Below are positions 32,362-41,559 of a DNA stretch of 64,000 nucleotides, one piece after another. A program made the translations under genes and the position numbers. The notes below the pieces were generated by a model. That model saw only the letters and a list, made by a program, of their open reading frames with translations. It made no database searches and had not been told where the DNA came from. The DNA is from Bacteroidales bacterium (GTDB lineage: Bacteria; Bacteroidota; Bacteroidia; Bacteroidales; P3): NCBI GenBank assembly GCA_024685285.1, contig JAIKVZ010000047.1, positions 1 to 64,000 on the forward strand. The letters are read 5' to 3'. Each line of letters opens with the position of its first letter. Position 1 is the stretch's first letter.

Positions 32362-34193
32362 TAGATAGCAGTATCAATAAAAATATTGACCGCATTGTTA
32401 TGCGGCTTAAGACCATACCAGAAACGCCAGGTGTGTACCAACACTTGGATGAGTCCGGTAGGGTGATTTATGTTGGCAAGGCTCGGAACCTACAGCGCAG
32501 GGTTAGCTCATACTTTAACCATTACGATGACAAGAGTGCAAAAATCAAGATGTTGGTACGCAATATCTACGATATACGCATTACCGTGGTGGCAACTGAA
32601 GTCGATGCCCTGTTACTTGAGAACAACCTCATAAAGCGATACAAGCCGCGCTACAACAGTATGCTCAAGGACGACAAGTCCTACCCATACCTATGCATTA
32701 CGGCTGAAGACTATCCACGGTTGCTCTTTACGCGCAATCATCATATCAAGGGGCAGTTTTTTGGGCCGTATCCTAATCAGCGGATACTCCGCGAGTTGCA
32801 AGATATTATACGCCAACTCTTTACCTATCGTACTTGCGAGCGAAACCTCAAGGTCGACGGTTCTCATCCTGCCGACCGTCCATGTATGAAACACCAGATA
32901 GGTCTGTGCCAGGCTCCATGTGTCGGATTGCAAAGCCATGACGACTATATGGCAACAATTGAGAATATCAGGCGTATACTTAAGGGCGATTTTGGCGAGA
33001 TATTGGATGAAATGAAGAGTCGAATGTTGACATTGGCCAACGAGTTGCGTTTTGAGGAAGCCGATGCCTTGAAACGCAAGGTCCACCTACTCGAGGAGTA
33101 CCAGAGTCGCTCGACGGTGGTTGATGCCAATGTTCGCGATGTAGATGTGTTCAATATACTATCCGATGACAAGTATGCCTACGTGAATATGATGAGAATC
33201 AAGAACGGCAGCATAATCTACAGTTTCTCGTCAGAAATAAAGAAACAACTTGACGAAGGCGATGCCGAGATCTTGGCCACAATAGTTCCAGCCTTGCACG
33301 AACAGACTCAAAGTACCGCACAGGAGGCCGTGCTACCTATTAAGGTGGACGATATACCCGATGAATACATACGCCAAAATGTCAATCCCAAGGGCGACCG
33401 CCGCAAACTGCTCGACCTTTCATTGCGCAATGTGGCTGCATATGCCCAACAATGCCGTCACCAGCGTGCTTTGGTGAATCCCGACGAAGGAACGTTCTCG
33501 CGCCGCAACGAGCACCTTCTGGAACGCATTCAGCACACACTCAACCTGCCTACGCTGCCGGTAAATATAGAGAGTTTCGACAATTCAAACACCCAAGGTG
33601 CCTATCCGGTTGCGGCCATGGTGCGTTTCACTAACGGTAAGCCAAATCGCTCTGAATATCGCAAATTCAACATAAAGACCGTTGAAGGTCCCGACGACTA
33701 CGCCTCCATGGCCGAGGTTATATACCGACGCTATAAACGTCTGGCCGACGATGGTAAACCCATGCCCGACCTACTTATTGTTGACGGCGGCCGTGGCCAG
33801 ATGGAGGTGGCCCGCCAGGTGATTCAGGACGAGCTGCATTTGCAGATACCTATTGCCGGTTTGGCCAAAGACGACCGCCACCGTACCTCTGAACTGCTCT
33901 ATGGCTTTCCGCCGGCCGTGGTGGGCATGAAACCTACCGACCCGCTTTTCCATCTATTGGAACAGATACAAAACGAGGTGCACCGTTTTGCCATCACATT
34001 CCACAAAGACAAACGCAGCCGAGGTACTTTCCGCACGCAACTAACCGATATTCCTGGCATAGGTGAAAAAACAGCCCGCGACTTGCTGCTACGCTTCGGC
34101 TCTGTCAAGCAGATTCGAAACCTCACTCTCGCCGATCTGCAACAGGCTGTCGGCAAGGTCAAAGGCGAGGCGATATTCAATTTTTTTCAGTAG
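32358..34193 (+). CDS. uvrC: Excinuclease ABC subunit C
   Basis: A 611-residue endonuclease making both incisions in nucleotide excision repair. The GIY-YIG domain is at 19-100 (PGVYQHLDESGRVIYVGKARNLQRR); the UVR motif falls around 200-235; the RNase H-like domain carries ESFDNSNTQGAYPVAAMV and DLLIVDGGRGQ; and two helix-hairpin-helix motifs close the protein (LTDIPGIGEKTARDLL). Its ATG overlaps the gldH stop by 4 bp. Confidence 0.96.
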   Translation: MIDSSINKNIDRIVMRLKTIPETPGVYQHLDESGRVIYVGKARNLQRRVSSYFNHYDDKSAKIKMLVRNIYDIRITVVATEVDALLLENNLIKRYKPRYNSMLKDDKSYPYLCITAEDYPRLLFTRNHHIKGQFFGPYPNQRILRELQDIIRQLFTYRTCERNLKVDGSHPADRPCMKHQIGLCQAPCVGLQSHDDYMATIENIRRILKGDFGEILDEMKSRMLTLANELRFEEADALKRKVHLLEEYQSRSTVVDANVRDVDVFNILSDDKYAYVNMMRIKNGSIIYSFSSEIKKQLDEGDAEILATIVPALHEQTQSTAQEAVLPIKVDDIPDEYIRQNVNPKGDRRKLLDLSLRNVAAYAQQCRHQRALVNPDEGTFSRRNEHLLERIQHTLNLPTLPVNIESFDNSNTQGAYPVAAMVRFTNGKPNRSEYRKFNIKTVEGPDDYASMAEVIYRRYKRLADDGKPMPDLLIVDGGRGQMEVARQVIQDELHLQIPIAGLAKDDRHRTSELLYGFPPAVVGMKPTDPLFHLLEQIQNEVHRFAITFHKDKRSRGTFRTQLTDIPGIGEKTARDLLLRFGSVKQIRNLTLADLQQAVGKVKGEAIFNFFQ

Positions 34194-34209
34194 AAAACAT
34201 AAGTTTTTT

Positions 34210-34240
34210 TTTGCAAAAACTAAAAAAAATGTTAAATTTG
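34210..34240 (+). promoter_or_regulatory. Promoter (-33 TTTG, -7 TAAATTTG) of the pyrophosphatase gene
   Basis: TTTG at 34210-34213 and TAAATTTG at 34233-34240, with 19 bp between them, 42 nt upstream of the start codon. Confidence 0.65.
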
Positions 34241-34282
34241 CATTCTACATAGAATGTATTAACTAACATTAAAAATCACTGT

Positions 34283-36682
34283 ATGAAAAGATTAGCAACA
34301 ATTCTCGCCGCAACAATGCTACCCCTATTCTCGTTTGCGAGCGAGGCTGACTTGGTTATGCCCGACGGTTTTGCCGCGGCTGCCGACTCCAAAATCCTTT
34401 ATTGGGGCTTCTTGGTGGTTGTGCTGGGTTTGCTCTTTGGTTTTTGGCAGTTCAGTAAGGTACGCAAGCTCAGGGCGCACAAGTCTATGCTCGAAATCGG
34501 TAACGTTATCTTCAAGACGTGCTCTACATACCTTAAACAGCAGGGCAAGTTCTTGGTATTACTTTTTGTTTTTATAGGAGCCGCAATAGCCCTCTATTTT
34601 GGGGTATTGAGCAAAATGAGCGGCGGTGCCGTTCTGCTTATATTGGCTTGGACGGTTATCGGCATTCTCGGTTCCTACGGAGTGGCATGGTTTGGCGTGA
34701 GAATGAACACACTTGCCAATGCCCGTATGGCTTTTGCCAGCTTGCGCCGCAGACCTCTCGATTTGCTCAACATACCTCTTCGCGCCGGTATGAGCATTGG
34801 CATTGTGCTCATCTGCGTTGAGTTGGTGCTAATGTTGACCATACTGCTCTTCATGCCCGAGCACCTGGCCGGCAGTTGCTTCATCGGCTTTGCCATTGGC
34901 GAGAGCCTTGGCGCCAGCGCTCTGCGTATTGCCGGTGGTATCTTCACCAAGATTGCCGACATCGGAAGCGACCTGATGAAAGTGGTCTTCAAGATTGGTG
35001 AGGACGACCCCCGCAACCCGGGCGTTATTGCCGACTGCACTGGTGACAATGCAGGCGACTCTATCGGACCCACTGCCGACGGTTTCGAGACCTACGGCGT
35101 CACTGGCGTGGCACTTGTGAGTTTCATCCTGCTGGCTGTCCCCGAGATGGATATGCAGGTCAAGCTGCTGGTATGGATTTTTGTCATGCGTATACTCGGC
35201 ATTTTGGCTTCGGTATTGTCTTATTACATCAACGGTGCCATTGCCAAGGCCAAGTACAACAAAGCCGACGACATCAATTTCGAGCAACCCCTCACCTCGT
35301 TGGTATGGATTACCTCCATTCTGAGCATCATCGCCACTTTCTGCGCTTCCTACTTCATCCTTGGTGGCCTCGGCAATAACTGGTGGCTGGCTCTGAGCAT
35401 TATCATCAGCTGTGGCACTCTGGGAGCCGCCTTGATACCCGAATTCACCAAGTTGTTTACCTCACCCACGTCGAAACATGTGCAGGAAGTTGTTCGCGCT
35501 TCCGAGCAGGGCGGTGCATCGCTCAACATCCTTAGCGGCTTGGTAGCCGGCAACATGGGTGCTTTCTGGACCGGTTTGGTCTTCTTCGTGCTCATGATTG
35601 TGGCCTATCTGGCCTCTTCGGCTTTTGGCTTGGGAGCTATTTTTGGCGACTACTACAGCATCTTTGCATTCGGTCTGGTGGCCTTCGGTATGCTCGGCAT
35701 GGGCCCAGTGACCATTGCCGTCGACAGCTATGGCCCAGTGACCGACAACGCCCAGAGCGTCTACGAGCTCTCGCTTATCGAGGACGACATCGAGAAGACA
35801 ACCAAAGAGGTTGAAGACGAATTCGGCTTCAAGCCCGATTTTGAGAAAGCCAAATACTACCTTGAGGCCAACGACGGAGCCGGCAACACCTTCAAAGCTA
35901 CCGCAAAACCCGTGCTTATCGGTACTGCCGTGGTGGGTGCAACAACCATGATTTTCAGCCTTATTCTCCTCATTCAGAAGACCCTCGGCATTGAGCCGGC
36001 ACAAATTCTCAACCTGCTCAACCCCTATTCGCTGTTAGGCTTCATCCTTGGCGGCTGCGTAATATTCTGGTTCACCGGAGCCTCTATGCAGGCTGTAACT
36101 ACCGGCGCCAACCGTGCAGTAGAGTTTATCAAGGATAACATCAAACTCGACCCCAATGCACCCAAGAAGGCCGACATCGAGAAGAGCCAGGAAGTGGTCA
36201 AGATTTGCACCAACTATGCTCAGAAAGGCATGATCAACATCTTCATCGCCATCTTCTGTTTCGCGCTGGCATTTGCATGCCTCTCGAGTCCCGAGAGCAT
36301 CGGTGGCCAAAATGCCGTGTGCCTCTTCATCAGTTACCTCATCTCCATTGCTGTGTTTGGTCTTTTCCAGGCCGTTTTCATGGCCAATGCCGGTGGCGCT
36401 TGGGATAACGCCAAGAAGGTCGTCGAGGTCGATATGAAGGCCAAAGGTACCTCCCTGCACGATGCCAGTGTGGTGGGCGACACCGTGGGCGACCCGTTCA
36501 AAGACACCTCCAGCGTGGCCCTGAACCCCATCATCAAGTTTACCACCCTCTTTGGAGTGCTTGCCATGGAGATTGCCATCAGCGCAGGCTTCCGCCACAT
36601 AGCCCCTTGGGTGGGCTTGGTGCTGCTTGTGGTGGCTTTGATATTCGTCTACCGCTCGTTCTACAAGATGAGAATCAAGTAA
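34283..36682 (+). CDS. hppA: Membrane-bound, ion-pumping pyrophosphatase
   Basis: A 799-residue integral-membrane enzyme that couples PPi hydrolysis to H+ and/or Na+ export. It has about 16 hydrophobic segments. The substrate-site motifs are present: EDDPRNPGVIADCTGDNAGDS in the first half and DNAKKVVEVDMKAKGTSLHDASVVGDTVGDPFKDTS at the C-terminal end. The GNTFKA segment carries Lys where K+-dependent enzymes have Ala, which points to a K+-independent type; the transported ion is not settled. A cleavable signal (MKRLATILAATMLPLFSFA) precedes the first segment. A strong terminator follows. Confidence 0.93.
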   Translation: MKRLATILAATMLPLFSFASEADLVMPDGFAAAADSKILYWGFLVVVLGLLFGFWQFSKVRKLRAHKSMLEIGNVIFKTCSTYLKQQGKFLVLLFVFIGAAIALYFGVLSKMSGGAVLLILAWTVIGILGSYGVAWFGVRMNTLANARMAFASLRRRPLDLLNIPLRAGMSIGIVLICVELVLMLTILLFMPEHLAGSCFIGFAIGESLGASALRIAGGIFTKIADIGSDLMKVVFKIGEDDPRNPGVIADCTGDNAGDSIGPTADGFETYGVTGVALVSFILLAVPEMDMQVKLLVWIFVMRILGILASVLSYYINGAIAKAKYNKADDINFEQPLTSLVWITSILSIIATFCASYFILGGLGNNWWLALSIIISCGTLGAALIPEFTKLFTSPTSKHVQEVVRASEQGGASLNILSGLVAGNMGAFWTGLVFFVLMIVAYLASSAFGLGAIFGDYYSIFAFGLVAFGMLGMGPVTIAVDSYGPVTDNAQSVYELSLIEDDIEKTTKEVEDEFGFKPDFEKAKYYLEANDGAGNTFKATAKPVLIGTAVVGATTMIFSLILLIQKTLGIEPAQILNLLNPYSLLGFILGGCVIFWFTGASMQAVTTGANRAVEFIKDNIKLDPNAPKKADIEKSQEVVKICTNYAQKGMINIFIAIFCFALAFACLSSPESIGGQNAVCLFISYLISIAVFGLFQAVFMANAGGAWDNAKKVVEVDMKAKGTSLHDASVVGDTVGDPFKDTSSVALNPIIKFTTLFGVLAMEIAISAGFRHIAPWVGLVLLVVALIFVYRSFYKMRIK

Positions 36683-36706
36683 CCTTCAAAGGTTTTTATA
36701 AACTTT

Positions 36707-36745
36707 CGGAGGGCTCCTGTTGCAGGTAGCCCTCCGTTGTTTATT
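36707..36745 (+). terminator. Intrinsic terminator of hppA
   Basis: CGGAGGGCT/AGCCCTCCG, a perfect 9-bp stem with a 12-nt loop, followed by TTGTTTATT. Confidence 0.75.
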
Positions 36746-36836
36746 AGTATATGTGTAACTTGCGTAAAACCAGGATGAAAAGTGTATTTCATCGGAGTCT
36801 GGCCGCTATTTGTTCGGGAGCTGGCAGGCGGTGTCC

Positions 36837-36880
36837 GAACCCTACCCGATGTTGACCCGACCTTAACCCGAACCTAACCC
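36837..36880 (+). repeat. Dispersed 11-bp-unit repeat, copy 4
   Basis: C-rich strand on plus: a CCGAA-type half-unit, then three CCCGA units at 11-bp spacing ending TTAACCCGAACCTAACC. Its core matches the reverse of copy 1 at all but about two positions. It lies in the convergent junction hppA/PPDK-like gene. Confidence 0.88.
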
Positions 36881-36967
36881 ATTTAACGCCCTGATTGTCA
36901 GTATGTTATATAATAATTGTCAACTATTTGATTTTCAGATGGTTGGTAAAATCCGTAAAGGTTCTGG

Positions 36968-39664
36968 TCAGTTGCGATATTTTTCGAGTGTCTGCTCAAC
37001 CTCGATACGCTTGTAGGGCTTGCTGAGGTCGAAGATTTTTTCGACAGGTTGCGAAAGCTTCTCCACCAGCAGGTGGGTGTTTTCCTGGTGCTCTATCTTG
37101 TCAAGCTCTGCCGCCACCGACGGCCAGTGGTGTTGCGAGTACAGCAGTGGTATGAAGGTGTTGAGGTTGAAGTTGTCTATCTGCATCTGGGCGAAGTTCT
37201 CGGTCTGTATGCGCGAGTGTGCCCGGGCCAGACGTATCTCGCCAACCTCCTGTAGCACATAGAGGTATTTCTCATACAGCACATATTCGTTGAGCATGAA
37301 GGCTACCACGGCATCGCTCACGGTGTTCCACAGTTTCAGGGGCAAAGGTCTCGACACGAAGCGCCCCAGCATGAAGGCGCCTGCCGTGAGGCCGCTGATA
37401 TTGCGTTGGGTGCACACAGCTTGGGCGCGGCGGAAGAAATCGGTCTTGTGTGTGGTTGAGAGCAGGTTGAACAGGCGCGACTGGTCGTTGTGGTCGCCCA
37501 TACGGCTTTGCAGCAACTGGTCTACATACAGGTCGGCGTGTAGCGAGTACCAATTGTTGGCTACGCGCACGGCTGTTTCTGGCTGGTCTTTCAGCGATAT
37601 TCGTATGCGACGGGCCAAGTCGGTTATGTCGGTAGCTTGCTGCGAAGTCACAATGAGCTGGTAGTGCTCATAGGCGCGTTTCATGTCGTCGAACAGGGGC
37701 TCCTCGTCGGGAGAAAGTTCTACATGTTGGTTTTCCATATATTTGGTGAAGCGTGCCGGTTTGAAGTCTGCCACGCCGCGGTATATGGTTTGCCTTTTCG
37801 ACGATAAGGTGATGTACTCCAACTCGCCTATGGCGTCGCCGTCGCTGTTGACGAGCCGAGGTCGGTCGGGGGTTGAGGTGTCTATGGCCATGCCGTATGA
37901 GCGCAGGTCCATGAATGCCGGTATGCCGTAGCCGCGGCAGGCTGTGACCACGTGTATGGCGGCCGGTGCTATGCTCAGTATGGCGTCGACCTCGTTGAGC
38001 ACCACAGTATCTTCGGGTATGAAGCGTTCCTGGCACAGGCACACCCGTGAGCCTTCGGCCTTGAGGCGGCGTGCCGTGGCGGCGCTGAAGCAGAGCTTGG
38101 CGCTGATGGCGGTATGGGGCAGCACACTCAGTCCGCGTCCAAAGCATTGCAGGTGGTTCACCGACGAGTCGTCTATCGAAGCCGAAATAATCTGTCGTAA
38201 GTGGTAGGGTTTAATAATTGCCGGAACTTGGCTCTCGCTGATGGTGCCCTCGTTGGCCATATCGATGGCCGAAAGGAGGGCTGCGCGGCCAGTCATCTCA
38301 GACATATTGAGTTGTAGAACCGAGAAAAGACTGAGCTTGCGGGGGAGCGACTCGACGGCGAATTCTATTGTCACCGGCGATTTGTAGCGGCTCTCTAATT
38401 TTTTGAGCAACGGGTCGAAGTGGTACACGGCAGGGAATGTTGTTCTAATCTCGTTGCGGTTCTGGTACGACAGGTCGTTGGATGAGACATCGCCGGTCAT
38501 AATCTCCTCGCCGAAAATGTTGCGGTAGCTCTCAATCTGTTTGCCTTTGCCGGTGCGGCTGTGGCGACTGTAGAGCACGCCAGGGTACGACTCGTTGTTG
38601 CCTATGGTCCACACCATGCGTTGCAATATGAACGACGGCTGGGCCTCCCTGCCTTGCATGAACGTCAGAATAAGGTCCTGGTTCTGGCCGTAGAAGCTGC
38701 GCACATAGGTGAGCAGGCGTAGGGCTTGGTAGCGGGCATCGGTGAGAAGACGGTGGCCATCATGGGCTGTGCTCTCTATTGCGGCGGTGAGCAACTGGAT
38801 GCGCTTGCGTTGCATATCGGCGGTGAGCGATATGTCGGAGGTTTGGTAGCGGTGCTCGATGCCAAGCATCTCGCCAAGTGTGTGCAGGGTGCTCATGAAA
38901 ACGCGGTTGGCCATAGCCTCGCGGTGTGAGTGGCGCAGGCCCTCGTAGGCTTTGTAAGTAACGCCTACATTGAGTATGGTGGGCATGAGGCCGGGAATGT
39001 ATTGCGGCATGGCGCACCGTATTGCGAACACCAATGGGTTGTGGTCGTCGCCCAGGTGGCAGCCTGTCATGGTCTCGAGATTGTCAATGGCGGTATTGAG
39101 CAGCTGCGGCAGTTGCTCGGTTTGGCCGAAAGCAGCCGCTGTGAGTATGCAAAAATCGGGCACAGGATAGCAGTTGCGGGTCAGGTCCATAAGCATACGC
39201 CCCTTGTAACTGATGGCTTCGTCGGTAAAATCGCCGGTAGAGAGGGTGTTTATCAGTTCGTTACTATCGGTCAATGGGTGCTCTGCCACAAAGCGTTGGC
39301 ACGAGTGCCAGAAATCGTTGCGTATCTGTTCCAGCCGTTCAATGCGTTGAGGTTGGTGTTTTGAGCCGTCGTTGTAGCCTGCATCGCCATAGCGCTCGGT
39401 AAGCAGTAGTTCCAGAAACTCGCGCTGCTCTTTCCTGCTCTGTTTCAGCATACAGTACATATCGTACCATCTGGGTGGGAACTCGAATTTACATCCAGGT
39501 TGCTCGGCCAGGGTGTATATTATGGTACCGGGCTTGTTACCTTCCAACTGGTTGGCAGGATCCTCGCTGTCGTGGTTGAAAATCTCGCGTCCTTCGCGGG
39601 CGTAGAGACATACCATGAAATAGTTCGGGTAGCTGGCTCTGATTCGGAAATTGTCGATGGTCAT
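36968..39664 (-). CDS. PPDK-like protein (ATP-grasp plus phospho-histidine domain) lacking the PEP-binding barrel
   Basis: An 898-residue cytoplasmic-type protein with no signal peptide. Residues 1-145 are unassigned. Residues 150-470 follow the ATP-grasp domain of pyruvate, phosphate dikinase segment by segment: SYKGRMLMDLTRNCYPVPDF, MPQYIPGLMPTILNVG (where PPDK has MPGMMDTVLNLG), FILQRMVWTIGNNES with RNIFGEEIMTGD, and IEFAVES with LLSAIDMANEGTI. Residues 508-590 match the swivelling phospho-histidine domain (VCLCQERFIPEDT, then AAIHVVTACRGYGIPAF, with His571 in the catalytic position). The C-terminal 300 residues are helical and are not the TIM barrel that binds PEP. It starts 4 bp inside the S41 gene. 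Role unknown; it may transfer phosphate to another acceptor. Confidence 0.62.
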   Translation of the reverse strand: MTIDNFRIRASYPNYFMVCLYAREGREIFNHDSEDPANQLEGNKPGTIIYTLAEQPGCKFEFPPRWYDMYCMLKQSRKEQREFLELLLTERYGDAGYNDGSKHQPQRIERLEQIRNDFWHSCQRFVAEHPLTDSNELINTLSTGDFTDEAISYKGRMLMDLTRNCYPVPDFCILTAAAFGQTEQLPQLLNTAIDNLETMTGCHLGDDHNPLVFAIRCAMPQYIPGLMPTILNVGVTYKAYEGLRHSHREAMANRVFMSTLHTLGEMLGIEHRYQTSDISLTADMQRKRIQLLTAAIESTAHDGHRLLTDARYQALRLLTYVRSFYGQNQDLILTFMQGREAQPSFILQRMVWTIGNNESYPGVLYSRHSRTGKGKQIESYRNIFGEEIMTGDVSSNDLSYQNRNEIRTTFPAVYHFDPLLKKLESRYKSPVTIEFAVESLPRKLSLFSVLQLNMSEMTGRAALLSAIDMANEGTISESQVPAIIKPYHLRQIISASIDDSSVNHLQCFGRGLSVLPHTAISAKLCFSAATARRLKAEGSRVCLCQERFIPEDTVVLNEVDAILSIAPAAIHVVTACRGYGIPAFMDLRSYGMAIDTSTPDRPRLVNSDGDAIGELEYITLSSKRQTIYRGVADFKPARFTKYMENQHVELSPDEEPLFDDMKRAYEHYQLIVTSQQATDITDLARRIRISLKDQPETAVRVANNWYSLHADLYVDQLLQSRMGDHNDQSRLFNLLSTTHKTDFFRRAQAVCTQRNISGLTAGAFMLGRFVSRPLPLKLWNTVSDAVVAFMLNEYVLYEKYLYVLQEVGEIRLARAHSRIQTENFAQMQIDNFNLNTFIPLLYSQHHWPSVAAELDKIEHQENTHLLVEKLSQPVEKIFDLSKPYKRIEVEQTLEKYRN

Positions 39665-40674
39665 GGCTGGTTAAGAATTATATCGCAGGCGCGTTCAATC
39701 ACGTTGTCGCGTCCGATGGCTGTTTCTGTTGGGTCAAGGATTACCACCTCATGCGGCGGCACGCCGTTTTCGTAGTTGGTGCCGTCGGGTGCCAAGGTGC
39801 GTGTTACACTGTAGCGCACATACCAACCGTTGGGTAGCTGGCGGCCTTTGGGCAGTCCGAGGCCGCCGCCAGTGGTGTCCCCCACAATAGTAATGTTGGG
39901 ATATGAGCGGCAACTGAGTGCAAAAAATGAAGTGGCGCTATAAGAGCCGCGGTCGGTGAGCACCACCACAGGCTTGTTATAAGGATTCTCGGCTTCTGGA
40001 GCTATGACACTCTCGGGTTCTGAAAAGTCGTTATGGCCGGGTCCTGATTTTATTTGGGTTGAATATAGCAGTTGTCCGTGCCCCGGCATGACGCTCAACA
40101 GGTGCCAGATGTTGTTTATGGTCCCGCCTCCGTTTTGGCGCACGTCGAACACCACGCCCTCGGCTTTTGGAAAACGTTTCAGTACCATTTGCAACTGGGC
40201 CGTACTTACACTGCTGGAGAACGAGGCATAGCGTATGTAGAGCACGCGACCGTCGCGCAAAGTGTTGTAGCTGAGCCCTCCGGTGCTGTGGTAGTCGGCT
40301 CTTAAGTAATTCAGAGCCACAGTGGGTAAATCTATATTGCGACGGCCATAGGTTTGCAGAAAAACCTCTTCGCTGCGCGACACGTCGAAAGAACTTATGA
40401 GGTTTACGTGGCCGTCGTTGAGCAGGTTGAGCATCGATGCCAGTTGTTTGAAAAAATCGGCCTCGTTGGTCGCAGCAAGCGCGGTTGCACTATATTGCGT
40501 GTAGACAGAATCCCAGTCAACGTTCTTTACATCAAACAGGGCGTACTCACGGTCAATGGTTTCCCAGAGGTATTCAAAGGTGGCTTCATGTGATGTGTCG
40601 GGCTCGTCGATGAGTATATTTTCACATCCTGAGAAGATAAACAGCAGCGGCAGTATGTAAAGCAGTCGTTTCAT
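39661..40674 (-). CDS. S41 family peptidase lipoprotein (C-terminal-processing-type)
   Basis: A 337-residue lipoprotein with lipobox IFSGC (Cys17). The rest is an S41 protease of the short Bacteroidetes type without an obvious PDZ domain: LNDGHVNLISSF, VFDVRQNGGGTINN, and the catalytic Ser in TDRGSYSATSFFAL with GDTTGGGLGLPKG. It would cleave proteins in the periplasm or on the cell surface. It is the middle gene of a three-gene minus-strand unit: 3 bp after the barrel-like gene, 4-bp overlap with the PPDK-like gene. Confidence 0.85.
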   Translation of the reverse strand: MKRLLYILPLLFIFSGCENILIDEPDTSHEATFEYLWETIDREYALFDVKNVDWDSVYTQYSATALAATNEADFFKQLASMLNLLNDGHVNLISSFDVSRSEEVFLQTYGRRNIDLPTVALNYLRADYHSTGGLSYNTLRDGRVLYIRYASFSSSVSTAQLQMVLKRFPKAEGVVFDVRQNGGGTINNIWHLLSVMPGHGQLLYSTQIKSGPGHNDFSEPESVIAPEAENPYNKPVVVLTDRGSYSATSFFALSCRSYPNITIVGDTTGGGLGLPKGRQLPNGWYVRYSVTRTLAPDGTNYENGVPPHEVVILDPTETAIGRDNVIERACDIILNQP

Positions 40675-40677
40675 GGT

Positions 40678-41496
40678 TCAACCTATTATATATTTAAAGG
40701 TGATAACTAAGGTATGGTCTGCCAGTACCATCCGGTGTGCGTCGTTGCTGCCGGTGTGTATCAACTGCCATTTGTATGATATTCCGAGGCTGTTGCCATG
40801 CTTCATGTTGAGTGTAGCGCCGAGACTTGTGGAGATATATCCCAGCGGTGTGGCCGACCAACGGTAATTATTGGCCAGGATAATCACTTCGCTGTTCACG
40901 CTGCTGTAGTTCTCTATAAAGGCATAACCGGGCCTGTATGCCCAAACGGTTGGCGCTACTGCAAGTGCCGTATGAAGCTGCCAGCATTGTATTTTGTATT
41001 CGGCTCGGCCACGTAGTTGTGGTATAAGGAAGTTGTCGGTTGTATTTGATGAGTTGTTAAGGCTGGAGTTGTATCTCATCTCAGCCATGTCGGCCACGGC
41101 AACTCCTGCCCATAGTTGCCATCTGCCGTGTTTGGCAAGACAGTGCAAACCGCCTACTTCTATGTTCAGCATACCGCCATAAGCACTGATTGATGGTTTT
41201 TTGGCTGTAGCACGGCTATATATGGCTCCGGAAATATCTGTGCCAACCTCGAGAAGCCATGATTTCCACCGCACTTCAAGACCTGTAGACATACGCAGAG
41301 TGAGGCCTTGGTAGGGCAGGGGGGAGGTTCCATGGTCTACAAAGGTGGCATAGCCGGTGCCATATTGGCTCACAAAACATGTCTGCACGCGTCGATGAGT
41401 GGTGTCGGCAACGATCTGTGATTGTACGCACAAAGAGTTCAGTGCCAGCAGCAAACAGGCGGTTGTGAGTATTTTTTCATGAACAGTGACGCGCAT
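40678..41496 (-). CDS. Exported beta-rich protein, probable outer-membrane barrel, first gene of the S41/PPDK-like operon
   Basis: A 272-residue protein with a signal peptide (ILTTACLLLALNSLCVQSQ) and a run of amphipathic strands with Gly, Trp and Tyr (YATFVDHGTSPLPYQGLTLR, SWLLEVGTDISGAIYSRA, final MVLADHTLVITFKYIIG), ending in an aromatic-hydrophobic residue pattern like outer-membrane barrels. No family name recognised. It ends 3 bp before the S41 lipoprotein gene and shares a promoter region with the divergent murL gene. Confidence 0.6.
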   Translation of the reverse strand: MRVTVHEKILTTACLLLALNSLCVQSQIVADTTHRRVQTCFVSQYGTGYATFVDHGTSPLPYQGLTLRMSTGLEVRWKSWLLEVGTDISGAIYSRATAKKPSISAYGGMLNIEVGGLHCLAKHGRWQLWAGVAVADMAEMRYNSSLNNSSNTTDNFLIPQLRGRAEYKIQCWQLHTALAVAPTVWAYRPGYAFIENYSSVNSEVIILANNYRWSATPLGYISTSLGATLNMKHGNSLGISYKWQLIHTGSNDAHRMVLADHTLVITFKYIIG

Positions 41497-41511
41497 TGCG
41501 AAATAATTTCG

Positions 41512-41519
41512 TATCTTTG
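41512..41519 (+). promoter_or_regulatory. -7 promoter box of the murL operon
   Basis: TATCTTTG, 40 nt upstream of the murL start at 41560. It lies only 11 bp from the opposing minus-strand box at 41531-41538, so the two divergent operons have overlapping promoters. Confidence 0.6.
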
Positions 41520-41530
41520 CAAATCATTTG

Positions 41531-41538
41531 CAAATTTA
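41531..41538 (-). promoter_or_regulatory. -7 promoter box of the barrel/S41/PPDK-like operon
   Basis: Minus-strand TAAATTTG, 34 nt upstream of the start codon at 41496. It overlaps the region of the murL promoter. Confidence 0.5.
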
Positions 41539-41559
41539 CAAAAAAAATCCTACTTGCTG

